A stretch of 64,000 nt of DNA, from contig CAWHLK010000043.1 of NCBI GenBank assembly GCA_963829965.1, positions 1 to 64,000 on the forward strand. The letters are read 5' to 3'. The notes under the pieces were generated by a model, which worked only from the letters and a program-made list of their open reading frames with translations, searched no databases and had not been told where the DNA came from. The DNA is from DASXZH01 sp963829965. Its GTDB lineage: Bacteria; Armatimonadota; Fimbriimonadia; Fimbriimonadales; Fimbriimonadaceae. Positions 1-10,797 of the stretch are shown in pieces; within the stretch, counting starts at the first letter, position 1; each line of letters begins with the position of its first letter. The position numbers and the translations under genes are program-made.

Positions 1-99
1 GCCGCACCTTTTGCGCCTCTGCGCTTCTAATAAAACCGTTGCTTGCCTCGAAAAGGTTCGGTTGCGGCTCGCTGCGGCGCCTGCCGCGTGAACCTGTAT

Positions 100-336
100 T
101 CAAGCCAGAAAATCCACCACGCGGCGAGCGTTGAGATCCGAGGCTTCGAGAGGGCCGGAAGCGGTCTGCCACTTCGCGCGGCGTCAGATCACTTGACTGT
201 CGCGAATTGGATTCCAGCGCACCACGCGGTCATTCAGATAGTTAATCGTAAATCCAGCCAACTTTGGCGTGAGCCGCGGGAGGAAATGATCATGGATGAT
301 CATCAAGGGGATTGCAGATTCCTTGCCGGAAGATAA
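100..336 (-). CDS. C-terminal fragment of an unrecognised protein, frameshifted
   Basis: Read on the minus strand, bases ~336 to ~185 form an open frame with ordinary protein composition (for example TINYLNDRVVRWNPIRD at about 208-250). It then hits a stop. A one-base shift near 165 continues it into LEASDLNARRVVDFLA, ending at a TGA at 102-100. I do not recognise the family. The segment is clearly GC-richer than the sequence that follows from ~340, so it may come from another genome. The 99 bases beyond the stop hold nothing I can name. Confidence 0.35.
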
Positions 337-628
337 TACTCATTTTACTATTTCTACCGAAGACCAAATAATTCGGATTGTTATTTAGATGGCTATATCG
401 AGAATTATGGCCGCGAAGGACAAGACTCTCATCTAAAATTACATAAGAATCAGACCCTTTTATCTGTTGACGGTGAAATCTGGCTTCGTGAAACCGGAGA
501 GAAGATATTATTGTTTCAGACCTCCAGTCGTCATTAATCTTAAAATTCAAAATCCTAAGACAGTGGCCTACCAAATAGGGTGTGGCCATTGCTCATTTTA
601 TAGGGACCAAAGTATAAAGGAGTAAATT
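337..628. other. AT-rich stretch with no supported gene
   Basis: No frame here resembles a known protein. A minus-strand open frame (589-290) spans it but crosses the composition change near 335 and has no recognisable domain. The last bases carry the ribosome binding site AAAGGAG (616-622) of the next gene. The stretch may hold the 3' end of a frameshifted plus-strand gene, because the text just before 628 reads as protein-like in short runs only. Confidence 0.4.
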
Positions 629-1600
629 GTGATTGTCGTTACAGGTGCAGCGGGATTTATCGGCTCTTGCCTGGTGGCTGAATTAAACAGCCGCGGGCGT
701 TATGATCTGATCGTGGTGGACCATTTGATCGGTGAAGATGATCCTAAGAAAAAGAATTTGGCCGGTAAGCGATATCAGCGTTATTATGATAAAGCGGAAT
801 ATTTAAAACTGCTTAAGCGGGACCAGTTTGATTTTGATGTCGATTGCATATTGCACATGGGGGCTTGTTCTTCGACGACCTTGCAGGATGCTGATTATTT
901 TGAAAAGAATAATTTTGAATATTCCTGTACGGTGGCCCAATGGGCGCTTAAGAATAATGCCCGTTTGATCTATGCTTCTTCTGCGGCGACCTATGGTGAT
1001 GGCGAATTGGGATATAGTGATGATGAGTCCTTGATCCCTCGGCTTAAACCGTTGAACCTTTACGGGGAATCCAAGCAGAAATTTGATCAATGGGTCTTGG
1101 AGCAGGGTTATCAGGCAAGATGATGGGTTTGAAATTTTTTAATGTATTTGGGCCTAATGAATATCATAAAGGCGACATGAAAAGTGTGGTGTCCAAAGCG
1201 TATGAGCGTGTGGTATCAGAAGGGAAAATGTCGCTTTTTAAGTCATATAATCCCAAATATAAAGACGGCGAACAAATGCGTGATTTTATTTATGTCAAGG
1301 ATGCGGTTGATGTGGTGATGTTCTTTATGGAACATCCGTCGATCAACGGGATTTTTAATTTGGGCACAGGCCGGGCGCGCACCTGGAATGATCTGGCCCA
1401 TGCTTTGTTTGCTGCGGTCGGACGAACACCTGCATATTGAATATATGGAAATGCCGGAAATTTTGCGCGGCCGTTATCAATATTTTACCCAGGCGGACAT
1501 GACCAAATTACGAAAAGCCGGATATACAAAAGCTTTTACTTCCCTGGAAGATGCGGTCAAAGATTATTGCGGTTATTTATCAACCAAGCGCTGTTGGTAA
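629..1600 (+). CDS. hldD: ADP-L-glycero-D-manno-heptose 6-epimerase, frameshifted
   Basis: This enzyme interconverts ADP-D- and ADP-L-glycero-manno-heptose for the inner core of lipopolysaccharide, in the cytoplasm. The GTG start at 629 lies 6 bases after AAAGGAG. The N-terminus has the NAD-binding Rossmann motif TGAAGFIGS, followed by the catalytic Tyr-Lys pair in LYGESK. The substrate-loop signature FNVFGPNEYHKG and the closing GRYQYFTQADMTKLRKAGY are typical of HldD. The frame breaks twice, near 1,117 and 1,420, but the three pieces join collinearly to about 323 residues, close to the family norm. A heptose-based LPS implies a Gram-negative envelope. The breaks look like sequencing indels rather than decay, since all three segments are well conserved. 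Confidence 0.88.
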
Positions 1601-1616
1601 ACGAAAGGATTTTCAT

Positions 1617-2714
1617 ATGGTTCTTTTTATTATTTTGGGAGTGGTTGTATTGATCGCTTTTGTTGTTTTAGGTGTTTTATTTTTTATGTTGGGCAAAGAA
1701 GGGCAAGAAAAGAAGAGGAAAAGGCTGTCCCTGTAACGGACTTAGACCAGTTAAAAAAGGAATTATCTTCCGGATTACTTGAGCCCGAATGAACCCAAGG
1801 TCATTGCAGATGAATCCGAAATCATCCCGGCATTTGAACCCAAGGTGACCTTGCCTGACACAAGACGGTACAATTCTCCTTTCAGAGGATGATGCTTATA
1901 AAAAACGTGCCCAAGAACTAGAAGATGAATTGCTGGCTATTTCCAAAAAAGCGAAGGGCAGTCGGATGAAGCCAAGCAAATGATCGAACATTGACCAAAG
2001 AAAATGAATCACTTAAAAGCCAACAGGCTAATTTAGAAGCAGGCCCAGCAGAAATTGAATGAATTGCAGGGGGAAGCTTCAGGTTTAAAGATTGAAAATA
2101 TCGGTTTGCAAACCCAATTGGAATCAACCAATGCCAAGGTGCATCTTTTAGAAGAACAAATGGCTGCTGTTAAGATCCAAATGGGAGATGAGATCAGCCG
2201 CGCCAATGCGACGGTGTGCTGAATTGAACCGTGAAAAGGAAGCTTTATTGTCAGCCCCCAAACCAGAACCTGATCAAGCGTTGCGTCAGGAATTGGAATC
2301 TTTAAAGTCCGAACAAATCCAGTTAAAACAAAATATGATGACTTGGAAGAACCCATCAAAAATTACATGAACTTAATGCCCAATTGATCGAAAAGAACGA
2401 TCGCTGCAGTATGAATTGATCAAAGCAGGGCCCAGTCCAGCGGTCTGGAACGTGTCAGTTTTAATTATAAGAACCAGTTGGAAGATTTTTTTAAGAAAGA
2501 TCAATGCGGTGCAGGTGACCAATGACCAGTTATCCCAGGTTAAAAACCGGCTGGAAGGGGTGGTCGAGCAGGTTAAATCACAAAATGAGGAATTAGTCAA
2601 AAAAGACCAGTTGGCCCAATTTGAATTAGAAAAGAACCGTTCACGCTTGGTAAGCCTTGAGCGTGAATATGAAGATTTAAAAGCACGCGTCACAACAAAA
2701 GGAGTCAGCAATGA
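1617..2714 (+). CDS. Membrane-anchored coiled-coil protein, heavily frameshifted
   Basis: The ATG at 1617 follows GAAAGGA (1603-1609). The first ~25 residues form one hydrophobic helix (VLFIILGVVVLIAFVVLGVLFF) followed by a Lys/Glu-rich stretch. The rest, in whichever frame is open, is rich in Gln, Glu, Lys and Leu with heptad-like spacing (for example LEREYEDLKARV near the end), so it should be a long parallel coiled coil on the cytoplasmic or periplasmic side of one membrane helix. At least six frame changes are needed to read it through. The probable stop is the TGA at 2712-2714, overlapping the next start as ATGA. No family can be named. Confidence 0.55.
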
Positions 2715-3249
2715 GGTCATTAAATGCGTTTTATTTTAATCATTGCGATCGTTTGTTTATGCTCTTCTTGTGCATCTTGAATGCTGGTGATAATACTGTT
2801 GAGGTTGGTAAAACCATTTGGGGATCGTCGACCAGGGCTTTGGACAGGCGCGGGACAAGGCCATAACCAAGACCTATGATAAACCTTATTGGGATTGCGT
2901 GCGCAGTGCCATCGCTGTTGTGCATAAAAAACATTGGGTGATATTTAAAAAGGATGAGATCAAAGGATATATGGTGGTGATGGGGGTCAAAGGTTCTGTT
3001 AATACCACCGAAATCGGGATCTTTTTTGATGAGCTCTCAGATACTCAAACACGGATTGAAATTTCTTCGTTGAGCACCAATGCTAAACGTAAGGTGGCCA
3101 AAGCTTTGTTTCATGGGTTAGATATTGCTTTTGGTTATCTGCCGCCTGATCCTCCGGAACCTGCAGAGCCTGCCCAAAACAGACCAAAATACGACAACAC
3201 CTGTACCCATGATCGAAAACGAATTTCTTTTTTTAGGTTTATTAGCTGA
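2711..3249 (+). CDS. Small lipoprotein, frameshifted
   Basis: A start at ATG 2711 is preferred because AAAGGAG (2698-2704) precedes it. The reading then needs an early shift to enter the signal peptide MRFILIIAIVCLCSSC, whose lipobox-like end places the lipidated Cys around 2,768. The mature part (roughly 2,800-3,190) has GSSTRALEQARDKAITKTYDKPYWDC, then a compact alpha/beta domain ending in a Pro/Glu-rich tail (PPDPPEPAEPA). It resembles DUF3568-type envelope lipoproteins of about 130 residues, but I cannot assign a function. It overlaps the start of the PadR gene, which suggests one transcript. The 3' end (3212 or 3249) depends on where the indel lies. Confidence 0.55.
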
Positions 3250-3718
3250 AGGCCCTAAACACGGCTATGAGATCAAGCTTCAGCTGGAAGAAGATCTGAG
3301 CCCTAATATAGGCCTGCAGATCAAATCGATTTATTATCCTCTTCAAAAAATGGAAAGTACCGGATTGATCGAAAAGGAAATGGCCGCCGGGAAGGCCGTT
3401 TTCCGGAAAAATATGTTTACCGTATCACCCCTAAAGGCAGAAAAAAATTTGATGAGCTCATTGAGCATAGCTTTTTGTCCGTAGAACGTCCTTTTTTTCA
3501 AATTGATCTGGCGTTTTATTTTTTACCTTTGGTTGATAAAACCATGGCCAAACGCCGGCTTAAAGTCAGGTTTACTTTGTTAAAAAAGGTCAAAAAAGAA
3601 TTAACTCGTCCTGCAATCTGCTGCAAAAACAAAGATCTTAAGCCTTATCCTGCAGCATGACCTGGATCTGGTAGAAGCTGAAATAAACTCCACCCAGAAG
3701 ATCATTGATCAGATTTGA
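3209..3718 (+). CDS. PadR-family transcriptional regulator, frameshifted
   Basis: The product starts MIENEFLFLGLLAEGPKHGYEIK, the standard opening of PadR winged-helix regulators (helix 1, then the G-x-x-HGYE-I turn). It continues with the recognition helix region IKSIYYPLQKMESTGLIEKE. The wing (YRITPKGRKKFDEL) is present after a shift near 3,405. The C-terminal helical part, typical of PadR subfamily proteins that dimerise by vinculin-like helices, runs to TGA 3716-3718 with another shift near 3,615. Such proteins usually repress envelope or efflux genes in response to phenolic or toxic ligands. Its target here is unknown. The gene is immediately followed by a palindromic terminator. Confidence 0.75.
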
Positions 3719-3725
3719 TAAAAAT

Positions 3726-3787
3726 AGGGACACATTGACTTAATTATCAAAATGTATTAATTAAGTCAATGTTCCTACTTTTTTTTC
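3726..3787. repeat. Palindromic terminator-like repeat, copy 1
   Basis: Arms AGGGACACATTGACTTAATT (3726-3745) and the near-complement at 3757-3777 form a hairpin of about 19 base pairs, followed by a run of T. A second copy lies at 8358-8420. The stem plus T-run fits a rho-independent terminator for the PadR operon. The shared sequence, starting GGGACACATTGAC, is like the mobile palindromes that often accompany REP-associated transposases, but no transposase is in the window. Confidence 0.75.
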
Positions 3788-3825
3788 CTCAATCTTTTAT
3801 TTGTTAATTCATCAAATAAATAAAT

Positions 3826-3854
3826 TTGCCTTTTAGATAAAAATATGTTATACA
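3826..3854 (+). promoter_or_regulatory. Sigma-70-type promoter for the giant secreted-protein gene
   Basis: TTGCCT (3826-3831), a 17-base spacer and TATACA (3849-3854) make a good -35/-10 pair. A start of transcription near 3,861 would give a leader of ~37 bases before ATG 3898. Confidence 0.6.
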
Positions 3855-3897
3855 TTCACTATACCCTTTAAGAAAGCGTTTTTTCAAGAGATAAACA

Positions 3898-6800
3898 ATG
3901 TTCAAACGTCTAATTGCTTCATTGGTTTGTCTTACTTTTACTTTTAGTAATCTCCAGTATGTCTCATGCACAGGATTTCAGCGTCAATCAGCTTCCTGTG
4001 CCGGGGACAATGGTAGGGGAGTCTCCACGCCATTTGCACCATTGGCTTTAAAAGGCCTGATCGTTAATCCTCAAAAGCCTTTAGAATTTCAATTCATCGT
4101 TGATACCGGCAAAGGCCCACAGGACACAGCTTCTATTAAAGAAGAAGCCAATCAATTGGTCAAATACTTTTTGGCAGGCCTAACCATCCCTGAAGGTGAT
4201 TTATGGGTCAATTTAAGCCCTTATGAGAAGAACAGGATGGTTCCTGAGGCATTAGGCCAAACAGATTTAGGCCGTGATTTATTGGCCCAAGACTATATCC
4301 TCAAGCAGTTGACCGCTTCCCTAATATATCCCGAGAAAGATTTAGGCAAAGAATTTTGGAGCAGGGTATACGCAAAAGCCCAACAGCAATTCGGCACAAC
4401 CAATGTCCCTGTAAATACCTTTAATAAGGTATGGATACTTCCTGACCAAGCGCAAGTCTATGAAAATGTCAATGCAGCTTATGTCACCAAATCAACTTTA
4501 AAGGTCATGTTGGATGAAGATTATCTGGCTTTACAAAAACACAAGCCTGTACACAACAGACAGATTCAATAGGCTCTCAAATTGTCCGTCAGATCATCCT
4601 TCCTGAGATGAAAAAGAAGTCAATACCGGCAAGAATTTTGCACCGTTACGTCAAATCTATCAAGCCCTGATCTTAGCCAAATGGTATAAGGAAACCATCC
4701 AAAACGGCCTTTTGGATGCCGTTATATACAAATAAAAATAAAGTCGCCGGTGTCAATGTCAACGATCCTACGGTAAAAGAACAAATTTACGAGCGATACT
4801 TGAAGGCTTATAAGAAGGGGGCGTTTAACTATATTAAGGAAGACCCAACACCTGATGGCCAAGTTGTGCCGAGGAAGTATTTCTCAGGCGGTACTAGCAT
4901 GGCAATGACTGTTCTTAAAACACATGACAGGGGCATGTTAACAAAGGTTTTAGCAACTGCCATGGGGCTTCTTTTGTTGACTGTTGGTTGCAATAAGTCA
5001 AATGAAGAACAAAAACAGCCAATTCAAAATCAGTTTTCTCAAAATACATTGCCACCACAGGTTCAAAATATCACCGTAGGCTCAGGTAAAGATCAATTGA
5101 TGGATAGAGGATTAGATCTTAATGTTGTAGGATTCTGGCCACAGTACAGCCCAGGAGGCGGAAGTGTTAATTACTTGTATTTTCAAATAAAATCTGATGG
5201 AAAAACACCTGTCAATTTTACAGAGGCAATTGCGAAAGGATATGCTGATGGTCATTTAATAACAGCTTCTTTGGCAAAGCCCATTAATAAGACAGAAGGG
5301 CCGATTCATTGGACCAAAGATGTGCATTATTATGACCCTGATCCCCAGGGGAACTTGAATTTACCTTCTTCTTCCAATTTACCGGTATACAGCTTAAAGG
5401 AAGGCCAACATTTTATTATTCCGTTGCCTGTTTTGGCAGACAAAGTAGAGATCATTGTCAAAAGACCCGGCGGAGATTCTACCTTTACGGTTACTAATCC
5501 TTCCGCTCCTTTCGAACAACCGGACCACACATTCATCTATAAGAAACCTCCGCAAGACCCAGCCATGTCCAAGTCACAAGTAAAAGATCCTAAAGAAAAT
5601 GAAGCGATGACAGCTGAAGAAGCTTTTGTAGCGCGTATGGTAAATGATTTATTACTCGTGCAAGTTAGCAATCATACAGTTTATTCTATTCAAAAGAATG
5701 AAAAAGCTTTTAAGGTTCTTGAGGTCGTTGCAGAACATTATCCTGGCGCTTTTACAGATGCCAATTGGGACCTATTGCAGAAACAGCGTGATTGGTTGAA
5801 AAATGTTGTGCCAGTCACAAATTCCCATGAAAGCGACCAAGGTGTCAGTGATGCCATAAGCATTGCTGAGAGGGTCATATCTGAAGGCGAATATATTTTT
5901 ATAAAAGCGAATCCCATTTTTGAACTTATCAAGAATCTGAGAATTGCAAAGTTAAAGAAAGATTATGAAGAATATAACCGTATAAGCGACTTATTTCATC
6001 AGAAGGGACGTCCTGAAGGAAATAAAATTTATAAATATGTTATGTTAAGGGCTCCAGACAATGAATATGATTCAGGTGATTATGAATGGCAACTTCTATC
6101 TCGTGCAGTCAATCCCGCCATGTCCCAGCCACAAGCAAATCTAACCAACAAAAAAGACAATAATCCTGCGATGTATAAAAAAGTGGGTTTAACTGCTCTT
6201 TTAGAGCCATTGTATTTGAATTTGAATCCAAATACGTTAGAGGCAAGTGATGGTATGGATTTTATAAAACGACATTCGATGTTTACATCTGTAATGACAA
6301 GAAAAGATATGGCGATGATGAACGAGATTCTAGAAATTGTAACTAACTCATATGTCGCTTCAGTTTTGGGTGGGGGTATCGTTGGTTTATTAAGTCGTAT
6401 AAAAAACCAAAACGAGAAAGCCGTAAATGCAGGGGTCGCCGGAATAGTTATTCTTGTTCCTACTATTGTTGTACTTACTTTCTGGGGTTTGCCAACTTTT
6501 CCTGCAAGCGGTGGAGATTCCGTTATGATGTCGTTCAATAATACTGTTCCGGGTGGGAGCGATGATGTGAATCCTTTTTCTTGGACTTTAGCTTTAATAG
6601 GTCTCAGAGGATTTCTGTTTTCAATCTCTATGACCTATATGGCATTTATAACTAGTAAAGACAATGCTATGTCTCTGCCGCAAGCAAAAACTTCTAAAAA
6701 AAATGCGGCGATGAGCGCTAAATTTGATGCTACTTTTGATTGGAGCCGTAAGGAGCAATTACCTGGTGGTTTACTGTACTTTGAATTGAATGGCATACAG

Positions 6801-8339
6801 GATAAAAGTCGTGAAGCGTTTACTCAATTATTGCATTTAACTCCTGTAAAAGATGAGAAGTATATTTTAATAATGACACATCAAGGCCCTGTTCTTATAG
6901 GTCGTTTAGCAGAAGTGGATAAGTCCTTATGGCAGGCTATGGTATCAGTTACAGCCGCAAATATATTTGCAAAGACATTGCCTGGTATTCAAGTAGGAGA
7001 TCAAGGGGTAGCTCCTACTACACTACAGTTCGATTTTTTACCTTTCTCCGGCTATAGCCCAGATGTTGAAAATGCGGTACTATCAGATTTTGGAAATAAA
7101 TTTCGTAGAGAAGTGAAGTATAACCAAATGAACCCTGAGGAAACACTTTCGCTGGAAATTAATCAACTAAATGGAGCAATTCATGCTATTTCCTTGGGAC
7201 AGTCGGATGATGCAATGAAGTCTCAAACATGGAAGTCTCTTGGTTCTAATGTTAACGCGGCGATGTTTAAATCTTTCCGTGAAAGAAGGTTGAAACGAAT
7301 AAGAGAACAAATCATAGCTAATCCAGAAATTGTCTCTCGAATTATAAAACATATTCGTGAAATAGATCCTGAATCTTTAAAAGTTAGGAAATCATTGGAA
7401 AAAGCAATTCGAAATGAAGTTTATCTTAGTGCTTTTGGGAGAACTGCGGTTTGGTTAGGGATTGATGACATTGTATTTAATATAAGTGATGCTATACGTT
7501 ATATAAAAGAAATGGGTGATTTAAAGGCAAGATTTAAAGCTGGTTTTCAAGGAAAATATGAAACAACTCCAGATTCAATCGTTATTTTACCTCCGGACGT
7601 TACTTTTACTGGTTGGCGTTATAAAGGGTTCCCGGTAGGCGATGGTTCGAAACCGCAAGGGGTTTGGATAGGGCCTAAAGGAGAAAGAATTTCAGGGACT
7701 GAGGATAATCCCCCCATTGAAGCGATGCCTGTTTATTTTGATATCAATGGTATTTTATCAGAATATACCGGCGACGAATTAAAATCTGAATTAACAAAGT
7801 TTCTTATTGCGCAAGACCAGAGGACGCTGAATAAATTGTTGTTACATGACAATCCAGAAGTTAGTTTTATGGCTGCTGAAATCTTATCTAATAGAGGAGA
7901 TAATAATCCTGAGGTTTTATTAAGATTGAGTGTCCGCAAAAATATTCTGTCTCAACCGTCTCCTGAAGAGGTGGCTCAGCTTTTAGAATATGAACAGCGG
8001 ATCTACAAACTTGCTCGTGAAGGAAAAGATTTTACATCCAAGCTTACGCCTTGGGAAGAAAGTCAAAATCCGCACTTAAAAGGCGTGAAAGTTAGATCGT
8101 TTTCCATTAGACCCGGAGCTCCTCAAAAGTTATCTAACCAGGCAATGGCTAACGGCGGTATCGATCTTAACCAAATCAACGTCCTCAGAGGTGGCAAGAC
8201 AGTTAACGTCCAATTCGACCTGGCTCAGCTCAATGCGCTTGAGCAGGGGGGCTTTGATGGTTTTTCTCCTGTCATTATTAATATTCAGCATATCTCTAGT
8301 CCTTTCCAATTATTAGGTTTAAAAACACTCCACGATTAA
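3898..8339 (+). CDS. Giant secreted modular protein of Omnitrophota type, frameshifted
   Basis: The N-terminus is a Sec signal peptide (MFKRLIASLVCLTFTFSNLQYV, then SHAQDF after a local shift). Next come two blocks I associate with giant Omnitrophota proteins: LPVPGTMVGES/LKGLIVNPQKPLEF and AGLTIPEGDLWVNLSPYEK...ASLIYPEKDLGKEF. Compensating indels lie near 3,965-4,040, and breaks near 4,572 and 4,620-4,710. From 4,936 there is an internal lipoprotein-like signal (LLLLTVGC). The remainder is a chain of modules of ~170, ~167, ~168 and ~294 residues separated by short linkers, each flanked by (N/D)-x-A-M. Module two (6,165-6,660) has about three membrane helices. The C-terminus holds GGIDLN and PVIINIQ motifs. 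Total length is about 1,480 residues. Function is unknown. A surface or envelope role is inferred. Confidence 0.7.
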
Positions 8340-8357
8340 GAATTTAATTTAAAAAAT

Positions 8358-8420
8358 AGGACACATTGACTTAATTAATAAATTTTGATAATTAAGTCAA
8401 TGTGTCCCCAGCTTTTTTTT
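8358..8420. repeat. Palindromic terminator-like repeat, copy 2
   Basis: AGGACACATTGACTTAATTA (8358-8377) pairs with its complement at 8389-8409 and is followed by TTTTTTTT. It is nearly identical to the copy at 3726-3787, so the giant gene is bracketed by the same palindrome. It should terminate the giant gene's transcript. Confidence 0.75.
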
Positions 8421-8482
8421 CTTGACTAATCCCAGAGATATATTAAAATCTTGGTATTAAAATTTAAATAGTCGAGTATTTT

Positions 8483-10013
8483 ATGAATGTTTATCAAATT
8501 TTAACTGATTCTGCGCAAGAATTTTGCTCAAAAGCCTGCTATTATATTTAAAGATAAGATGATTAGCTTTACTGACTTAAAGCTAAAGTGTTTGCTTTGG
8601 CCGGGGTTTGCAAGCTTTAGGGCTTGGACGGGGTAAAAAGATTGCCTTGTATTTGCCTAATTGCCCTGAATATGTGTACAGCTATCTGTCATCTTTTCTT
8701 TTAGGGGCTGTGGTTATTCCTTTGGATTATATGCTTAAAGACTGATGAATTGACGGCTTGTTTATCTCATGCTGAAGCTGATTTTGTGATTGCTTTGCCT
8801 AAACCGGAGATAGATTGGGATGCAGATCAAAAGAATATTCCTTCCTTATAAGAATGTTATTTCTTTAGGGCCTGATTTTGAGCGATTATTTCAGCCTGGT
8901 GAGTTTAAGGCTGTAGCAGTTTCTGATAGCTGATCCGGCTTTAATCATGTATACTTCCGGAACAACCGGACAGCCTAAGGGGATCTTACTTAATTATAAA
9001 CATTTGCAAGGCTCTCCGCAGGCGATGAAATATTTTGTGGATTTAAGCGAGCGTGATGTGAAGTTGTGCGCCATTCCTTTAAGTCATATCGGCGGATTTA
9101 TTTATATTCAAAATTGCATCATTTTTGGCATTACCTTGGTGTTGATGGACCGTTTTCATCCGTTGGAATTTTTAAAGAATGTTGTGCAGTATAAGGTCAC
9201 TTGTTTTCATATTGTCCCGCCGATGTATACGGCTATGTTGACGGTCAAGAATATCGATCAATTTGATCTATCCAGTTTACGCTGGGTGGTGGTTTTTGGG
9301 GCGCCTAATTCGCCGGATATTTTAGAGCGATTTCATAAATATTGTCCCAATGCCAAATTGCTTAATGGCTGGGGAATGACGGAGACTTGTCCGCCTAATA
9401 CTGTGACACCTTTAGATAATCCTAAAATTGAAAGTGTGGGCAAACCTGCTCCTAATTGTGAGATTCAAATTGTTGATGAGGATGATAAGATTTTACCGAC
9501 AGGGCAGTGGGTGAGATCGTCATCCGCGGCTGGGTGGTGATGCAGGAATATTATAAAGACCCGCAAGCGACACTTGCAGCCAAGCGCGGCGGCTGGTTTC
9601 ATACCGGGGATTTGGGGCGTTTTGACAATGAAGGATTTTTATATATCGTCGGACGCAAAAAAGAGATGATCAAGGTGGCAGGACAAATCGTTTATGCGCC
9701 TGAGGTGGAAGCGGCCTTGTGCAAGCATGAGGCGGTGCTGGAGGCGGCGGTCATCGGTGTTGCTGATGATATGCGCGGGGAGGCGGTTAAAGCATTTGTG
9801 GTATTAAAAGAAGGGTTAATATTGAACCTTTGGAGATCAAATATTTTGCCCGTGAACATTTAGCGAATTTTAAAGTGCCGCAGACCGTTGAAATCCGTCA
9901 GGTCATTGCCTAAAAATCGGACAGGGAAAATTGATAAAGAATTATTAAAACAGATTGCACGAGTAGCTGGTCTAAAGAAAGGGTTTAAATTATGTCTAAC
10001 ACTGCAATGTTGA
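8483..10013 (+). CDS. AMP-forming acyl-CoA/acyl-ACP ligase, frameshifted
   Basis: This ANL-superfamily enzyme activates a carboxylic acid with ATP and transfers it to CoA or a carrier protein. The P-loop YTSGTTGQPKG is at ~8,950, the A5-type GWGMTET at ~9,370, GDLGRFDNEGFLYIVGRKKEMIK at ~9,610-9,670, and the catalytic lysine region (P)KNRTGKIDKELL near 9,910-9,945. With shifts near 8,525, 8,590, 8,740, 8,850, 8,930, 9,510, 9,820 and 9,905 it reads to about 505 residues, the usual size. The end overlaps the start of the phosphorylase gene. Its position at the head of a run that ends in a ketosynthase cluster makes a starter-unit or fatty-acid activating role plausible. Substrate cannot be read from sequence. 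Confidence 0.82.
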
Positions 10014-10797
10014 TAGAATGACCAGGGATGTGCATTTAAGCGGTAAGGATTTGATGGCCATGGTGCAATTAAGGCCTAAAGATATCGGTTCTTATGCGAT
10101 CGTGCCGGGCCCCAAGGAACGTTTGGATATTTGGTCAAGAAAATGGAAAATCCGGTCAAGAATTTTTCCTTTATGGAATACAACATGTTTACCGGAAATA
10201 TCAATGGTATCCGTGTGACAGCCATCAATGGCGGACGTTTTGCGGCGGATACAGCCATTACGACGGAGATTTTATGCAATGCTGAGGTCAAGGCGCTTAT
10301 CCGTATCGGCAGCTGCGGGGCCATGCGCAAGGACATGAAAATAGGTGATTTTATTTTGACCACGGGCTGTGTGCGCGGGGACGGTGTTTCTCCTTATTAT
10401 GTGGATGATAAATTTGTCACTGCTTCCGGATGCGGCTTTGACGCAAAAATTAGGCGTGATTGCTAAAAATATTGCAGCGACTGCCGGATTGACCGTGCAT
10501 GAAGGCAAGGTATGGTCAACTGATGCTATTTTGCGAGAAACCAAGGAAATCGTTAATAGGGTGATCGATCAAGGGGCTATTGGTGTTGACATGGTCAGCG
10601 CTCCGTTTTTGACCATTGCCCAGACTTACAAAATCCCGGCGGTGTCTATTTTGGCGGTTTCAGATAATTTGATCACCGGGCAGATGGGATTTATCAATCC
10701 GGATTATTACATGGCTGAAGGCATGCTAATTCAGATGGCTTTGGAATTAGTAAAACAATTAGAAGAAAGTCGGCAAATAATGAATGATCATGTTTGA
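9992..10797 (+). CDS. Nucleoside phosphorylase (PNP/UDP family), frameshifted
   Basis: The protein has the phosphorylase-superfamily layout: phosphate loop VPGPKERLD, the core ALIRIGSCGAMRKDMKIGDFI and the strand AVSILAVSDNL. It splits a nucleoside with phosphate into base and (deoxy)ribose-1-phosphate. Shifts lie near 10,012, 10,128 and 10,440. Where uridine and purine phosphorylases usually have Met-Glu (the Glu holds the ribose hydroxyls), this one reads GVDMVSAPF, so the Glu seems to be Val. The next genes are MtnA and a class II aldolase, so the likely substrates are 5'-methylthioadenosine or 5'-deoxyadenosine. Substrate choice is inferred from context. Confidence 0.78.

Noticed and set aside
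3726..8420. The bracketed region as an insertion sequence or transposon
   Set aside because: The two repeats are each palindromic hairpins with T-runs rather than outward-facing element ends, and no transposase or recombinase lies between them.
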